This document shows, in pieces, positions 11,310-24,630 of a DNA stretch of 64,000 nt. The translations under genes were made by a program, and so were the position numbers. Origin of the DNA: Nicotiana tabacum (lineage: Eukaryota; Streptophyta; Magnoliopsida; Solanales; Solanaceae); assembly GCF_000715075.1 (NCBI RefSeq), contig NC_134101.1, positions 140,630,237-140,694,236 of the forward strand, read 5' to 3'. The notes under the pieces were generated by a model. That model had not been told where the DNA came from, did not search any database, and saw only the letters and a program-made list of their open reading frames with translations. Positions within the stretch are counted from its first letter, which is position 1. Every line of letters starts with the position of its first letter.

Positions 11310-13065
11310 CTACAGACTGCCGACCTCATCTTCGCTTTCTTCAGCATGAGGCAAAAGTAACCGAGTATCATCCTCGTCTGCCCTCGCTCGCGCCAACTCT
11401 TCCAAAAGGGCGAAAGCCCTAGAACGGATCTCCTCAAGGGTCTTTCTTTGAATTTGTAGCGAGCGTATTCTTCAATCCTCCCTTCGCGGTCAAGGATACC
11501 TCTTAGCTCAACTGGAGCATCGGCACCATACTTTGAATAGACCGCCATCTCCTGGTTAGCCTTAGTTTGGCTCATTATAACTTCAGCCCGGGCATCAACG
11601 ATCTCAGCCCTGGACTTCGAAAGCTCGGACTCAAGCTTCTTAATCATTCCTGACTGAATAAAAGCGTTATCATGAGCTAAGCAAAGTTGAGTCTCAAAAG
11701 CTGGAACTTTAGCAAGAACATCCTTCCCCTCTAAAGCCTGAGCTTCCACCCAAGCTTTTAGCTCAACATGCGCACGTCTGGCCCAACATACTTCATCCCA
11801 AAGGCACTCCACGACATCTATCTTTTTCTGCAACTGAAATAAACAAAGCGTTAGCATCGAAAACTAGAAGGCAGAATTCATGCTCACCTAGAACAGAAAA
11901 TTACCTGCTCTTTCAAGTAGCTCTCATAATTCAAGCTCCAACCCACCTCATACCACAAATATACAATTTTGACCTCCTTTTTATCGCAAAGGATCCTAAG
12001 GGCTTTCTCCTCATCCACAACTTTCCACAGCATGGCTTCATGATGAAGCAGCCCAGACATAAGCTTGTCGAAGGCCTGCAAAATAAAAACCAATAAGGAA
12101 CTCGAAAGGCTTGTGAGAAAACTTGCCACAAAGTGAAGCTGCCGGGCTTCCTCGAAGGCCGAGCGCACATCTGCCAATTCAGTTCCTTCAGCCCTGAAAG
12201 AGTGAACTATGGTCGAAGCACGGTCGCTCGGTGTATGCAACTTCGAGTTTCTAGCATATCCCAAAGTATTTTCGATGGAAAAAGAATGCGACAACAATGG
12301 AGAAACCTTCTTTCCAGAACAAGGAATCACGGATGCGGCAGGCTCGAACGATACTTCCGCTCCAAAGACCTAGTCCCGTTTTGCCTTGCTTTGAGCGCCA
12401 TCGCCCTGTAAAAGAATCTCTCACTTATTGTTGTCATTCTTTAGCCCAGGAGCTGGCAACCCTTCCCCCTCTCTAGAGGAGCACGACATAGCCTCGACAG
12501 TCTCTCCGATACATACAAAAGCAAGTTTAATACACATAAACGGAAAATTCCTCTCCAAATGAAGGAAGGGAGAGGAAACAATAGCACAACGCTCACCATG
12601 ATGTTTTGTTTCCCATCTGCCCCGGAACAAAGCTCGCCACTTGCATTCATCACAGTCGAGTGGGTCTCTAATTTTCGGACCCAATCCAGAAAATCAGAAA
12701 TGTCGCCCAGCGCCCATGAAACCGCTGCAGAAAAAGAAATGAGGGCACGGTTATGAAACCAGTTTTCATCGTAGGCAAAACTGAGAAGGCGCGAAATGCA
12801 CCACTTACGTGTATAGTTCCATTCTCAAGGAATGGCATAATCTCCACGGGGATACTATTAGCGGTTCGCACTCGGATGAAAGGACTCATCCACTCCCAGT
12901 CTCCACCTTTCTCATCATGAACAACAAAGGGCGTGGTTGATCGACATTGCAAGGTTAGTAGACCTCGATGGTGAAAGGCAGGTATAGCCTAATAAGATTA
13001 CTGAGCATAAATTCAAGCCTCGCCTTCTCCGCAAAAAATATATATGAGGCGAAGCCACTTAATGT
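11310..13065 (-). pseudogene. Antisense intron-containing gene: PF04195-like domain plus coiled coil
   Basis: Runs opposite to gag. Proposed exons (minus strand, high to low): about 13065-12810, 12724-12597, 12405-12127, 12075-11905, 11833-11310. Donors and acceptors are GTAAGT/TGCAG, GTGAGC/TACAG, a GC-type donor (GCAAGT)/TGCAG, and GTAATT/TTCAG. Exon 1 reads LIRLYLPFTIEVY and WMSPFIRVRTANSIPVEIMP, similar to the putative gypsy-type transposon domain. Exon 5 is a charged heptad-like coiled coil (KKLESELSKSRAEIVDARAE) ending in an acidic tail EESEDEVGSL and stop at 11310-11312. Exon 1 ends and exon 2 ends at the same codons as in the gene at 54895-57468. The N-terminal half is missing, replaced by a 78-bp array. 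Stops and frameshifts remain. The function is unknown. Confidence 0.65.
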
Positions 13066-13084
13066 TTCAAAAATGGAAATCCCC

Positions 13085-13715
13085 GTATCATCGCTAGTCC
13101 CGAGGTGGTTCCCAACCTTGAGGATCTCCATCAAAGGAAAGTTAAGCTATAAGGAGCCAACTGCATTCTCGCCAGTCCCGAGGTGGTACCCAACCTCGAG
13201 GACCTACATCAAAAGGAAGATAGGCTCTAAGAAGCCAACAACATCATCGCCAGTCCTAAAGGGGTACACGACCTCTAGGACCTTATCAGGGAGAAGTTAG
13301 GCTCCAGGAAGCCAAAAGCACTTTTGCTAGTCCCGAGGTGGTACCTAACCTTGAGTACCTCCCTCAAAAAGAAATTAGGCTCTAAGAAGCCAATAACATT
13401 ATCGCCAGTCCCGAGGTGGTATCTGACCTCGAGGACCTACATAAAAAAGGTTAGGCTTTATGAAGCCAATAACACCTTCGCCAGTCCCGAGGTGGTACCC
13501 GACCTCGAGGACCTTTATCAGATAAAGGTTAGGCTCCAGGAAGCTAGTAATACCTTCGCCAGTACCGAAATGGTAACCGACCTCGAGGACCTCCATCAGA
13601 AAAAGGTTAGGCTCCGGGAAGCCAATGGCATCGTTACAAGACTCGAGGTGGTACACGACCTCGGGGGCTTTTGTCAAAAAGAAACCAGGCCCCAAGGAAA
13701 TAAGCATTTAAACTC
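13085..13715 (+). repeat. Tandem array, 78-bp unit
   Basis: The block CCAGTCCCGAGGTGGTACC recurs near 13093, 13171, 13249, 13326, 13404, 13480, 13558 and 13636, i.e. about eight copies at 76-78 bp. Each unit also carries CTCGAGGACCT and TTAGGCTC(C/T)A(G/A)GAAGCC. Because 78 is 26 codons, open frames run through it on both strands; I treat these as repeat-derived rather than genes. Confidence 0.88.
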
Positions 13716-15320
13716 CACCCATATGGGCTTGGCCCCGGGGCCCGTCTGAGCTTGAATAAACACTATTCCAGGGTCTATCTACAGCGCCCCAAGGCTATCT
13801 ACACTGAGTTCAAAGCAAGTTTCCAGGTGGTCCAGATTTGAACGAACCTCCACTCGGGGATAACCCTCTAATGTTCAAAGGCATCCCCTATCTATGAGCC
13901 TCCGAGCAAATTTCTCCTCAAAAGTTACCATAGGGCCTACGTAATAAGTCACAGTTTCAAGGCTCAAAACATTACTTCCCTTCAACTTGAAGTAAGGGTG
14001 CCGACGATCCGAATTTATCTACCCAATCCAGGCTCGATCCAAGGGACCGCAAAGGGCTCCACAGGAAGCCGTATTAATCAATCAAAGGTCAGGAAAAACA
14101 CTCGCATCTGGGTTCGATATTGGCAATAGCCGATAGAACCATACGTTCAGAGTCTTCATAAATACAAGTGAAAATAAATATAGCAAACATCGAAGAGAAA
14201 ATTGAAAGAAACTTCTTTGTATTCAGAAAACACTTGATTACAAAAGCCCTCAAAGGGTCATAACATATGATTACAAAAGCCCAGGATGGGTCCATACACT
14301 GAAACAAATAAGCAAAAGGGTACATATATGGTAAAAGCCCAAAGCCTAGTCTACTCTTGAAAGTGCATCCTTGGCAGTAGCATCTTTGAGCACTGTCCCC
14401 TCGAGCTTACATCCTCAACGGTGATACCTTCGACTGCCACCTCCTCTATGTTCCCATCTCAATCCCACAGAGCAATATCGCCAGGGGCGAAGATGAAGAA
14501 GAGGAAAGTGGGAAGGCAAAGAAGAGTAAAGTGATGCAGAAGAGGCGGAAAAAAGTGGCATAGCCCGCCAAAACCAAAGGTTTAATATTCGGTGGGCCTC
14601 AAGCCTACTCGCACTGTCGCTCCGAGTCCACCTTCCAAGACACTGTGTCGTGCGAGTTTAACGGCCGGTTGTGCCATTTTATCCCTTGGGAAACAACCCA
14701 AGGGATGAAATGCCACACCATGCCAGGGTAGGAAAGTGAGCAGCGGTGTAGAGTCCAAATGTCCTCCTAAGTCGAAACAAGCCGACCCCCTTTATCTCGT
14801 CACCTCGATCCAACGACGACAACAATGATAACCATAACAATAACAACAATAATGACAAGATAGTATAATCTAGCTTGGCACAGGAAAGTCCAGGTAAAAG
14901 GCCATGGTATGGCTGATAAGAACACCGCCATAAGACCTTAAGGCCAGAAACCCCAACCATGGAGGGTGGTAATGGAGAAGGATAATGAGAAGAAAGGGAT
15001 GGAAATATGTTGAAAAGCACTTGGATATAAAGATAGTATGGAAAGGCATCCATTTATAGGATGATAATGTGGCCAACAATGCCATCAATGCCTTTTAATG
15101 ACGGATAGATAGGCGCAATCAATGCGTTATTGGAAATCGAGTCGACGGTGGTACTGTCGCTTTGAAGAATAGGAATTGGTAGTGCATTGAATGATGCTAA
15201 AAAGACAACTCCATGAGATGCCCCAGTTATCTCAAAGGCTTAGGTCACAAGTTGATACCAGCATAAGAGCTCGAAGAGTATGATGTCAAAATCGTTTCTT
15301 GTCGATCCTCTCTAAGAAAC
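13716..15320 (-). other. Upstream region of the antisense gene; no coding signal
   Basis: Non-coding DNA between the 78-bp array and the 3' LTR. On the minus strand it contains CCTATAAATG (15051-15060) followed by a pyrimidine-rich stretch, which looks like a plant core promoter and leader pointing toward the antisense gene. The other open frames here are low-complexity. Nothing else is recognised. Confidence 0.4.
15051..15060 (-). promoter_or_regulatory. TATA-like box for antisense transcription
   Basis: Minus strand CCTATAAATG with a T/C-rich leader downstream. A comparable CTACAAATAC lies about 140 bp upstream of the related antisense gene at 54895, and CTATAAATAC at 57969-57978 precedes its reduced second copy. 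This is position-based inference only. Confidence 0.35.
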
Positions 15321-15332
15321 ACGGGGACTATC
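15321..15332 (+). other. Polypurine tract
   Basis: ACGGGGACTATC, preceded by CTAAGAAAC, abuts the 3' LTR. The minus strand of the related element shows CTAAGAAACGCGGGGACTA near 54545-54565, so this boundary is shared between the two families. Confidence 0.7.
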
Positions 15333-16084
15333 TGTATACTGCAAAATCAGAAGGGACAATTTTTTGTTGTTAAGGCATCTCAGAAGATCACCTCAGAGGC
15401 TTGAGACCATGTAGCGAGTACTCTCCCTCGAGGATCATCGACACTCAAACTCAGGATAATGACTACCTCGGTAATGGTAGAAATGGGAATCTCCCTAGGC
15501 GCACGGCTAGGACTGACAGCGCCTAGTGGACTACTCTATGACCCGAATCAGGGTGTTATCTAGTTGTCACATCTCTGTATATTTGTAATTAATGTATTTT
15601 GTACTATGTTGGGATTCCCTTCCTATATAAAGGGGATCCTTGTCATTTTGTAAACCCCTATTGCTTCATTTGCTCCACACGAAATGTACAAGAACATTCT
15701 ATTTGCTCTCTAACATATTCTCTTGATATTATTGCTTTCATTTATTATCTTCATGTTTGTTCATCATTTATTGCTTATCAATTGCCATAAAGAGCCTCAT
15801 TTAATTTTGTTATAACTGTTAGCCGTATTCTGACCCACCCCCCCCCCCCCGGCCGATAGATCCATGCCGAAATCCAAAATCGACCTCGAGTCCCTAAATC
15901 AACAAGCTCGAGGCCCCGATAATTGGCCCAACGGTTTGATTATCGTCATATCCTTAACTCTTATTTCGTTTCTAAGTCTCACATACATAGCATCAACTGC
16001 TTAACAACTAGCATAAAAATAGATCATGTATTTTTAGAGTCTCATAAACAAATTTAATTGTTATTATCATTTTTACGGTAAACA
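15333..16084 (+). repeat. 3' LTR of the gag-protease element
   Basis: Starts TGTATACTGC, ends ...CGGTAAACA, 752 bp, partner of 6121-6863. It has the same TATA box (15623-15632) and a 13-C run at 15838-15850. It is followed by CACTC at 16085-16089. Confidence 0.92.
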
Positions 16085-16099
16085 CACTCATTGTCTTTT

Positions 16100-16905
16100 C
16101 TTTGCATGAGACTAAGCACTTTCTCACTTTCTTGCATGAGGCTAAGTCATGCCTCCTCAACTGATAAGGCTAAGCATTGACTTCCATTACATGAGACTAA
16201 GCCCTGTCTCCTTTAACTGCATGAGACTAAGTATTGTCTCCCATTTTGCATTAGGCTAAGCTCTACCTTCTCAACGGCATAAGGCTAAGCATTGCCTTAC
16301 ATTGCATGAGACTAATCCCTATCTCCTTTCCTTGCATAAGGCTAAGAATTGTCTTTCATTGCATGAGACTAAGCCATGTCCCTTTCCTTGCATAAGGCTA
16401 AGAACTGTTTTTCATTGCATGAGAATAACCATTGTCTCCTATTTTTGCATGAAACTAAGCCCTGACTCCTCAACTGCATAAGGCTAATTATTGCCTTCCA
16501 TTGCATGAGACTAAGCCATGTCTCATTTCCTTGCATAAAGCTAAGAACCGCCTTCCATTGTATGAGACTAAGGCATGCCTTCTTGAATTGCATGAGACTA
16601 AGAACTGTCTCTTATTTTGCATAAGGCCAACCCCTGCCTCCCCAACTACATAAGGCTAAGCATTGTCTTTCCTTGCATGAGACTAAGCATTGTCTCCTAA
16701 TTGAATGATACTAAGCACTGTCTCCCTTTCTTCCATGAGACTAAGAACTGTATCCTCAACTACATAAGGCTAAACTCTGCTTTTCTTTGCATAATACCGA
16801 ATGTTATGCTACTTGAAATGTAGCACTATTTTTTGCTTTCATGGGGCTAAGCTCTACCCCAATCGTATGCAAGACTAAGCTCTATCTTTTTTTGTTTCTC
16901 ATATG
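16100..16905 (+). repeat. Hairpin minisatellite in the Ogre-like 3' untranslated region
   Basis: About 27 units of roughly 25-32 bp. The core is GCATGAGACTAAGCNNTGTCTC: a 5-bp stem around an 8-nt loop starting TAAG. Stems come in matched types: GAGAC/GTCTC (at least five perfect units), AAGGC/GCCTT (two perfect, several with G-T pairs), GAGGC/GCCTC, TGGGG/CCCCA, AAGA/TCTT. GAGAC and AAGGC types tend to alternate. A tandem-repeat zone between integrase and 3' LTR is known for Ogre elements; the paired stems are seen directly here. Confidence 0.88.
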
Positions 16906-17695
16906 ACCCAGCATCATGTCTTTGCATCTCATGTGTTGAAACATCGCTATCTTATCCAAAGGCATCATAGTCTGAAGGCGTCATCCTCATAGCCTGAAGA
17001 TATTATGTCATGGCATGAGGATCTCTCAATATTGCACATCATTATTCAAAGGCGTCATAGTTCAGAGGCAAGTTCATGGCCCGAGAACATCATCTCATGG
17101 CCTGAAAATCCCTTATCACGCGATTCAGGCCCGGGACATCATGGTATAAGGACATCAACCTCACCATTCAAAGACAGTCGTCATGGTCCAAAGGGAATTG
17201 GCATCATGTTTAAATTCTTGCAATAACTCATATATATTTGCATGCATCGTGTTTTGAGTTTTGCAGGTAATCCAGGAAGTAACCGTTCTTCAAACATGAG
17301 CAATCCTCGCTCCGGTTTCCTTTCACGACGTTCACATCCTGCAATCATTTCCAAATGTAACCGACCATCATCAATTCCCGCTTTTTACTCATGACCATTC
17401 AGATATTTGTTCAGTGACACATCCACTCACAATTCTATATAAACTCATCCGATGTTGTTCTACCCAAAGAACATTTTTCGAAACATACGACCATTCTTGT
17501 AACAACTCTATCGATTTCGCTAACTGTTGGATCCAAAACTACACATGGTCTGATTCCCATAACACCAGGAATATGTGGTCAACTCAGGAGCTAGGGTTCG
17601 GCCCCAATTTCTCTAAATCACATCATCCCATATTCAATTCGGCAAAAATTGTTCATCATTTGCTTCACCCGATAATTCTTTCATCATTCCCGGCT
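16906..17695 (+). other. Ogre-like 3' untranslated region, terminal part
   Basis: Non-coding. From 16930 to 17210 short loose repeats of CATCATGGC, CCTGAAGA and AAGGCGTCAT type continue the repetitive character. From 17230 to 17690 there is unique-looking sequence with no coding signal. The open frame spanning 17414-17857 owes its length to the AC/AT microsatellite. Confidence 0.5.
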
Positions 17696-17708
17696 AAAGA
17701 GGGGCAAC
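17696..17708 (+). other. Polypurine tract of the Ogre-like element
   Basis: AAAGAGGGGCAAC directly before the LTR start TGTTGATACC. A purine tract here primes plus-strand DNA synthesis and marks the following LTR as the 3' one. Confidence 0.7.
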
Positions 17709-20544
<2,836 letters not shown>

Positions 20545-23500
20545 TGTTGATACTCAATTTTTTCCTCATATTTAAAATATATATATATATTTTCAAAATA
20601 GTGCAAATGCATCATCATTTGGTTTATTAGCATATACAAGTATATTTCATAATGTTTCATAATTTTTAAAAATTTTAAATCAATTTATTTCCGTATTTTT
20701 ATTATATAAATATCCAATAATTATCCTTCAAATTATTTTATCATCTAAACTTATCATTTTTACCAACATGATGTTTTTTAAATATTTTTTAGTGCATTTT
20801 TGTAATTACATTTTCATTTTTATGGCTAATTGTACATTTTTCAATAATAGCCCATATTAATGTATAATTACATTATTTATGCATAAAATAATTTTTTATA
20901 TTTTTATGATATTAAGTAATTATTTTTAATCATTTTAGTGCAGGAATAATATTTTTTTATTTATTAATTACTTTTATAAATTATTTATTTATTAAATATT
21001 AGGTATTTAAAAACTAGCCTAAATTCTACCTAATTTCGGACCAACCCCCAACCTAATTACCTTATACACTAGCCCAAAATAGCCCATCCCAAACAAAAAA
21101 CCCCCCAGCCCAATCAACTAAACCAACCCGACCCAAGACCCCAGCTAATCGTGGCCGTTGATCTCTGAGATCAACAACCCACATTATTCCCTTCCTTTTA
21201 TTTACCCTAACACCCCCTAACCCTAAATCATTCTCACCACCCGCCGCCCCTAAACCCTCTCTACTCTCTCCCCTCTGAAGAACCCTAACCTTCCGCCTCT
21301 CGAAACCCCTCTCATAATCCCTCTTCTAATGCGATTTCCTTCTCATTCACTTACAATATTTGTATATTTCCGTTATTGCTTGATTATCCATGGTATTACC
21401 TAATACATGACTAAATATGGAAAATATTACCACTCTGATTCTATTCGATCAACTGCCATTTCTTGAATCTGGATGATATTCCGTCTACACATGTTTATTC
21501 TACATCGTGTGAGTCCAATTAGTTTATATTTTGTTGGTTCCTACTTACCCTAAAACTAGGGTTTTCAGATCTCTTTAAATCGAACCATAATTGGTTTGAT
21601 TCATTGATTTGAGTGATATTATAGCTATATTCGTCCTATTCTATGTAATGTTTGATTTTTATTTTTAGATTCTGCTGATTTTACACTTCCCTAAAAATTA
21701 AGGCTTGAAATTTTTCTCTTTTCTTTACTGACTTTGATTGCACGTGATGTTATTTCCTTTTAAGTGTTTGATTGATGATTTTCCTTGTTTGGGTGTTCAA
21801 TTTCTACTACTATATAAACCCTTGCCTATTCCCCTTTGAGACAGACTTGAATTGTTAATATCTACCAAAAGCTAAAGTTACTTCTCTTTGTTCTCTCATA
21901 CTCTTGTTCTATATTCTTGTTCTTGGCCAACTGAAAGCCAAGGCTAGAAATTCTGATTTCTTGCTATCGTGGACTTTGTTCTCGATTGTATTTACGTTCA
22001 ACTGGTGAGTTACAGAACCTTTGCAATTTTGTTCCTATGTACCTGCAACTTGCATACGTTTTCACTTATGAAGTCCATAAATTAATGTGTTGCTGAGTTA
22101 TTCTTGTGTGCAATTCTTTTTGCTTTACCTCATTTTTTAGGTCATTTCAATATTTGACTTCATAATGTTGCTAGTTTCAAACATGCCTAAGTCTAATTCG
22201 AGTAATCAAGATTCTCTTAATTTCGTTTAGCCATTGTGTTATGAACTATTGTTGTGTGTTACTTTGGCACGTGTTAACATCTATTTGGTGTTTAATTTTG
22301 CTTAAGGTTGTCCATTCTGTCATTTATGCTCCATCCGTATAATTTGATTTTCTTTAGTTAATTGGTCTATTAGATCAGACCTTGAATGCTAATCTTAACT
22401 ATATGACATCAGTTTATCTCATCTTTTTGTTTTGAAAATCTATAATGACAATCTTGCATATGTAGTATGTCTTAATTATGTGTCAAGATCTTGTTCTATC
22501 AACCATGACTAGTTCTCAGTTAATATACTCCTCAGCATGTTTTGTCTCCTTTGATTTACCAGTATGTTGTCATAATCTATGCTTCCCTACTATGTCTAAA
22601 TTTTGTTCTGTTGCCTGATGTAAGGTTAAGATTGCTATGACACTAGGACATATACTTAATATATTCGAACCTTTTCCTTATCATGAGACTGTGTATACCA
22701 ATCCTACAAACTTGTTTGTTAATGTGTGATTACTTATGTACTAGGTGTTGAACTTTGTTCTTCTGGATCTTTTCTAAGTATGTTCTTAAAACCTAAAGCA
22801 TATGTGATTATTTGCTATATGTGCTCAACATGTACCCTTTAGTTTTGTCCTTCAGTTGTTGTCCAGTCTTTCTCATTATCACTTATGTTGTTCTGAATTT
22901 CTTATTCTTAGCCGGTTGAAATCCAAGGTATCAAGGCTCTTATTGATGACCTCCCTATTGTGAGCACTACTCGGGGTCCATTTGAGGCTCTTGTGAACTC
23001 GGACACACTAAGATTTGGGTCTTTGATCATCCCTGATACTAAAACCTGCACTATCCTTGAATCTCATCTATTAACCTCCCTAGTATGAGCAATGCATTGG
23101 GTTCTTGAAGCCCTTGGGAACTCTGACACACTAGGGTCTAACATTCCTTGCAATTTTGCCCTAATTGCTCAATTTTGTTCCATTCTACTTGCCGAATAAG
23201 CCAATGGGCTTGTGTAAATGGCTGTTTTTGAATCTTTGATGGCTACTGGATTCTGGCTATTTTTTGGGCGGGTGTGAAATTATGTGGATTTGAAATTGAA
23301 GACCTGGTCTGACCGGGTGCACTTTGGGCCTACTGTAGGCCCACTATAGTTGATTTGAAACTTTGTAATTTATTTCATTCATTGGGCCTGGAGTAATGAT
23401 GTAATAACAATTGGGGTATTAGAAAATTGAAAAAAGGGGTTTATCTTAGTACTTGCATTGAAATGGGTAGAAATCCTGCCTATAGGAGTTTTTACTTTGC

Positions 23501-23984
23501 TCAAATATGTTCTGCTACCATGTGTTTAGATAACCTTCCTATAGGTGTTTAATCCGTCTAATCTATTCTGCTTCTACATGTTAGATGTCATTCCTATAAG
23601 AAATCAAATGACCGATGCCTCAATATGTGTTACAGCATTCTGTTGATTCAGAAGAACCATAAAAACTATCACGACCCAAACCGATGGGCCGCAACAGGTG
23701 CTTGAGTCCTACTGTCAAACACCCCTAAGCATGCATCTAAGATATGAACCTGTATAACATCTGCTGCATTACGAAAATAACATACGTGAAAGAAACTTGC
23801 CATCAAGGCATATATATACATATACGTGCAAAATACAGTAGGCGAGCCGGCAAGGCTGCTATAGACAATTATACATCCAAAACTGAAAGCTGACACGGCC
23901 ACATACAACCCAACTAGACATACTATCTACAGACCTCTGATAGAAGCATAACTGTACAAAGATGGGATTGAGCCACATCATACC

Positions 23985-23987
<3 letters not shown>

Positions 23988-24037
<50 letters not shown>
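23988..24037 (+). repeat. (TA)n microsatellite
   Basis: About 24 TA units inside the minus-strand chromovirus LTR. Confidence 0.95.
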
Positions 24038-24039
<2 letters not shown>

Positions 24040-24359
24040 CCCGCCAAAATCAAAAGCAGCTCCAGATCAAATGGAGCACGCCAACTCTCACTGATCAAGA
24101 ATCCTAAGAAGGGGGACCAACAACTTTCCTACCTGCACCTGCGGGCATGAAACTGTACTGAGTATGTAAGGCATGAAAATAAGCACGTAAAAGACATTGA
24201 TGAAACATGGAATATATAAATACCTTTAAATTTGAATAACTCTGCAAATTTTGAAACATTTATAATATCATGCACATGTGTATAAATGTCGTGACATACA
24301 TAGGTGTGTGTGTACATAATATCATCAAGCCACTGAAGGCATCCCATCATATCGCCTCA

Positions 24360-24630
24360 GCCATTGTGGATAACATAATCAACATATATCAGCTGATCAG
24401 GTGGTGGTGCGTATATAATGCCATAACATCTTCCCATATCCCATATACATATACATACATATATACGCGTATATAACACCGTTTGAATCATATTTCAACC
24501 ATTGTGGGCAACATCATCGTCATATACCAGCTGATCAGGTGGTGGTGCGTATATAACGCCGTAACCATTTTCCATGTCCCATATACATATATTTACATAT
24601 ATACGCGTATATAACGTCATCTGGTCATGG
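24360..24630 (+). repeat. 138-bp tandem duplication with a CGCG palindrome
   Basis: Two copies, with AGCTGATCAGGTGGTGGTGC at 24391 and 24529. Each ends in the perfect 16-bp palindrome TATATACGCGTATATA (24460-24475 and 24598-24613). Confidence 0.85.

Larger units (their letters stand above)
6121..16084 (+). mobile_element. Complete non-autonomous Tat element (gag-protease only)
   Basis: Two LTRs (6121-6863 and 15333-16084, both TG...CA) flank an 8.5 kb interior, with a perfect 5-bp duplication CACTC at 6116-6120 and 16085-16089. The interior holds a primer-binding site, gag, retropepsin, a long 3' region with two tandem arrays, an antisense gene and a polypurine tract. No RT, RNase H or integrase is present, so replication would need pol from a relative. 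The last 108 bases of the LTRs differ at 7 positions, so the insertion is not recent. It sits in the 3' untranslated region of the Ogre-like element. Confidence 0.9.

Noticed and set aside
13324..13749. Protein of 26-residue repeats on the + strand
   Set aside because: The frame exists because the DNA unit is 78 bp; open frames occur on the other strand too and no start context or domain supports a gene.
14679..15053. Minus-strand open frame of 124 codons
   Set aside because: Low-complexity Leu/Ser-rich translation in a stretch better read as promoter and leader of the antisense gene. No match to a known family.
16100..16905. CRISPR-like array
   Set aside because: Short, variable units without distinct unique spacers, in a plant retrotransposon. 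It is a minisatellite.
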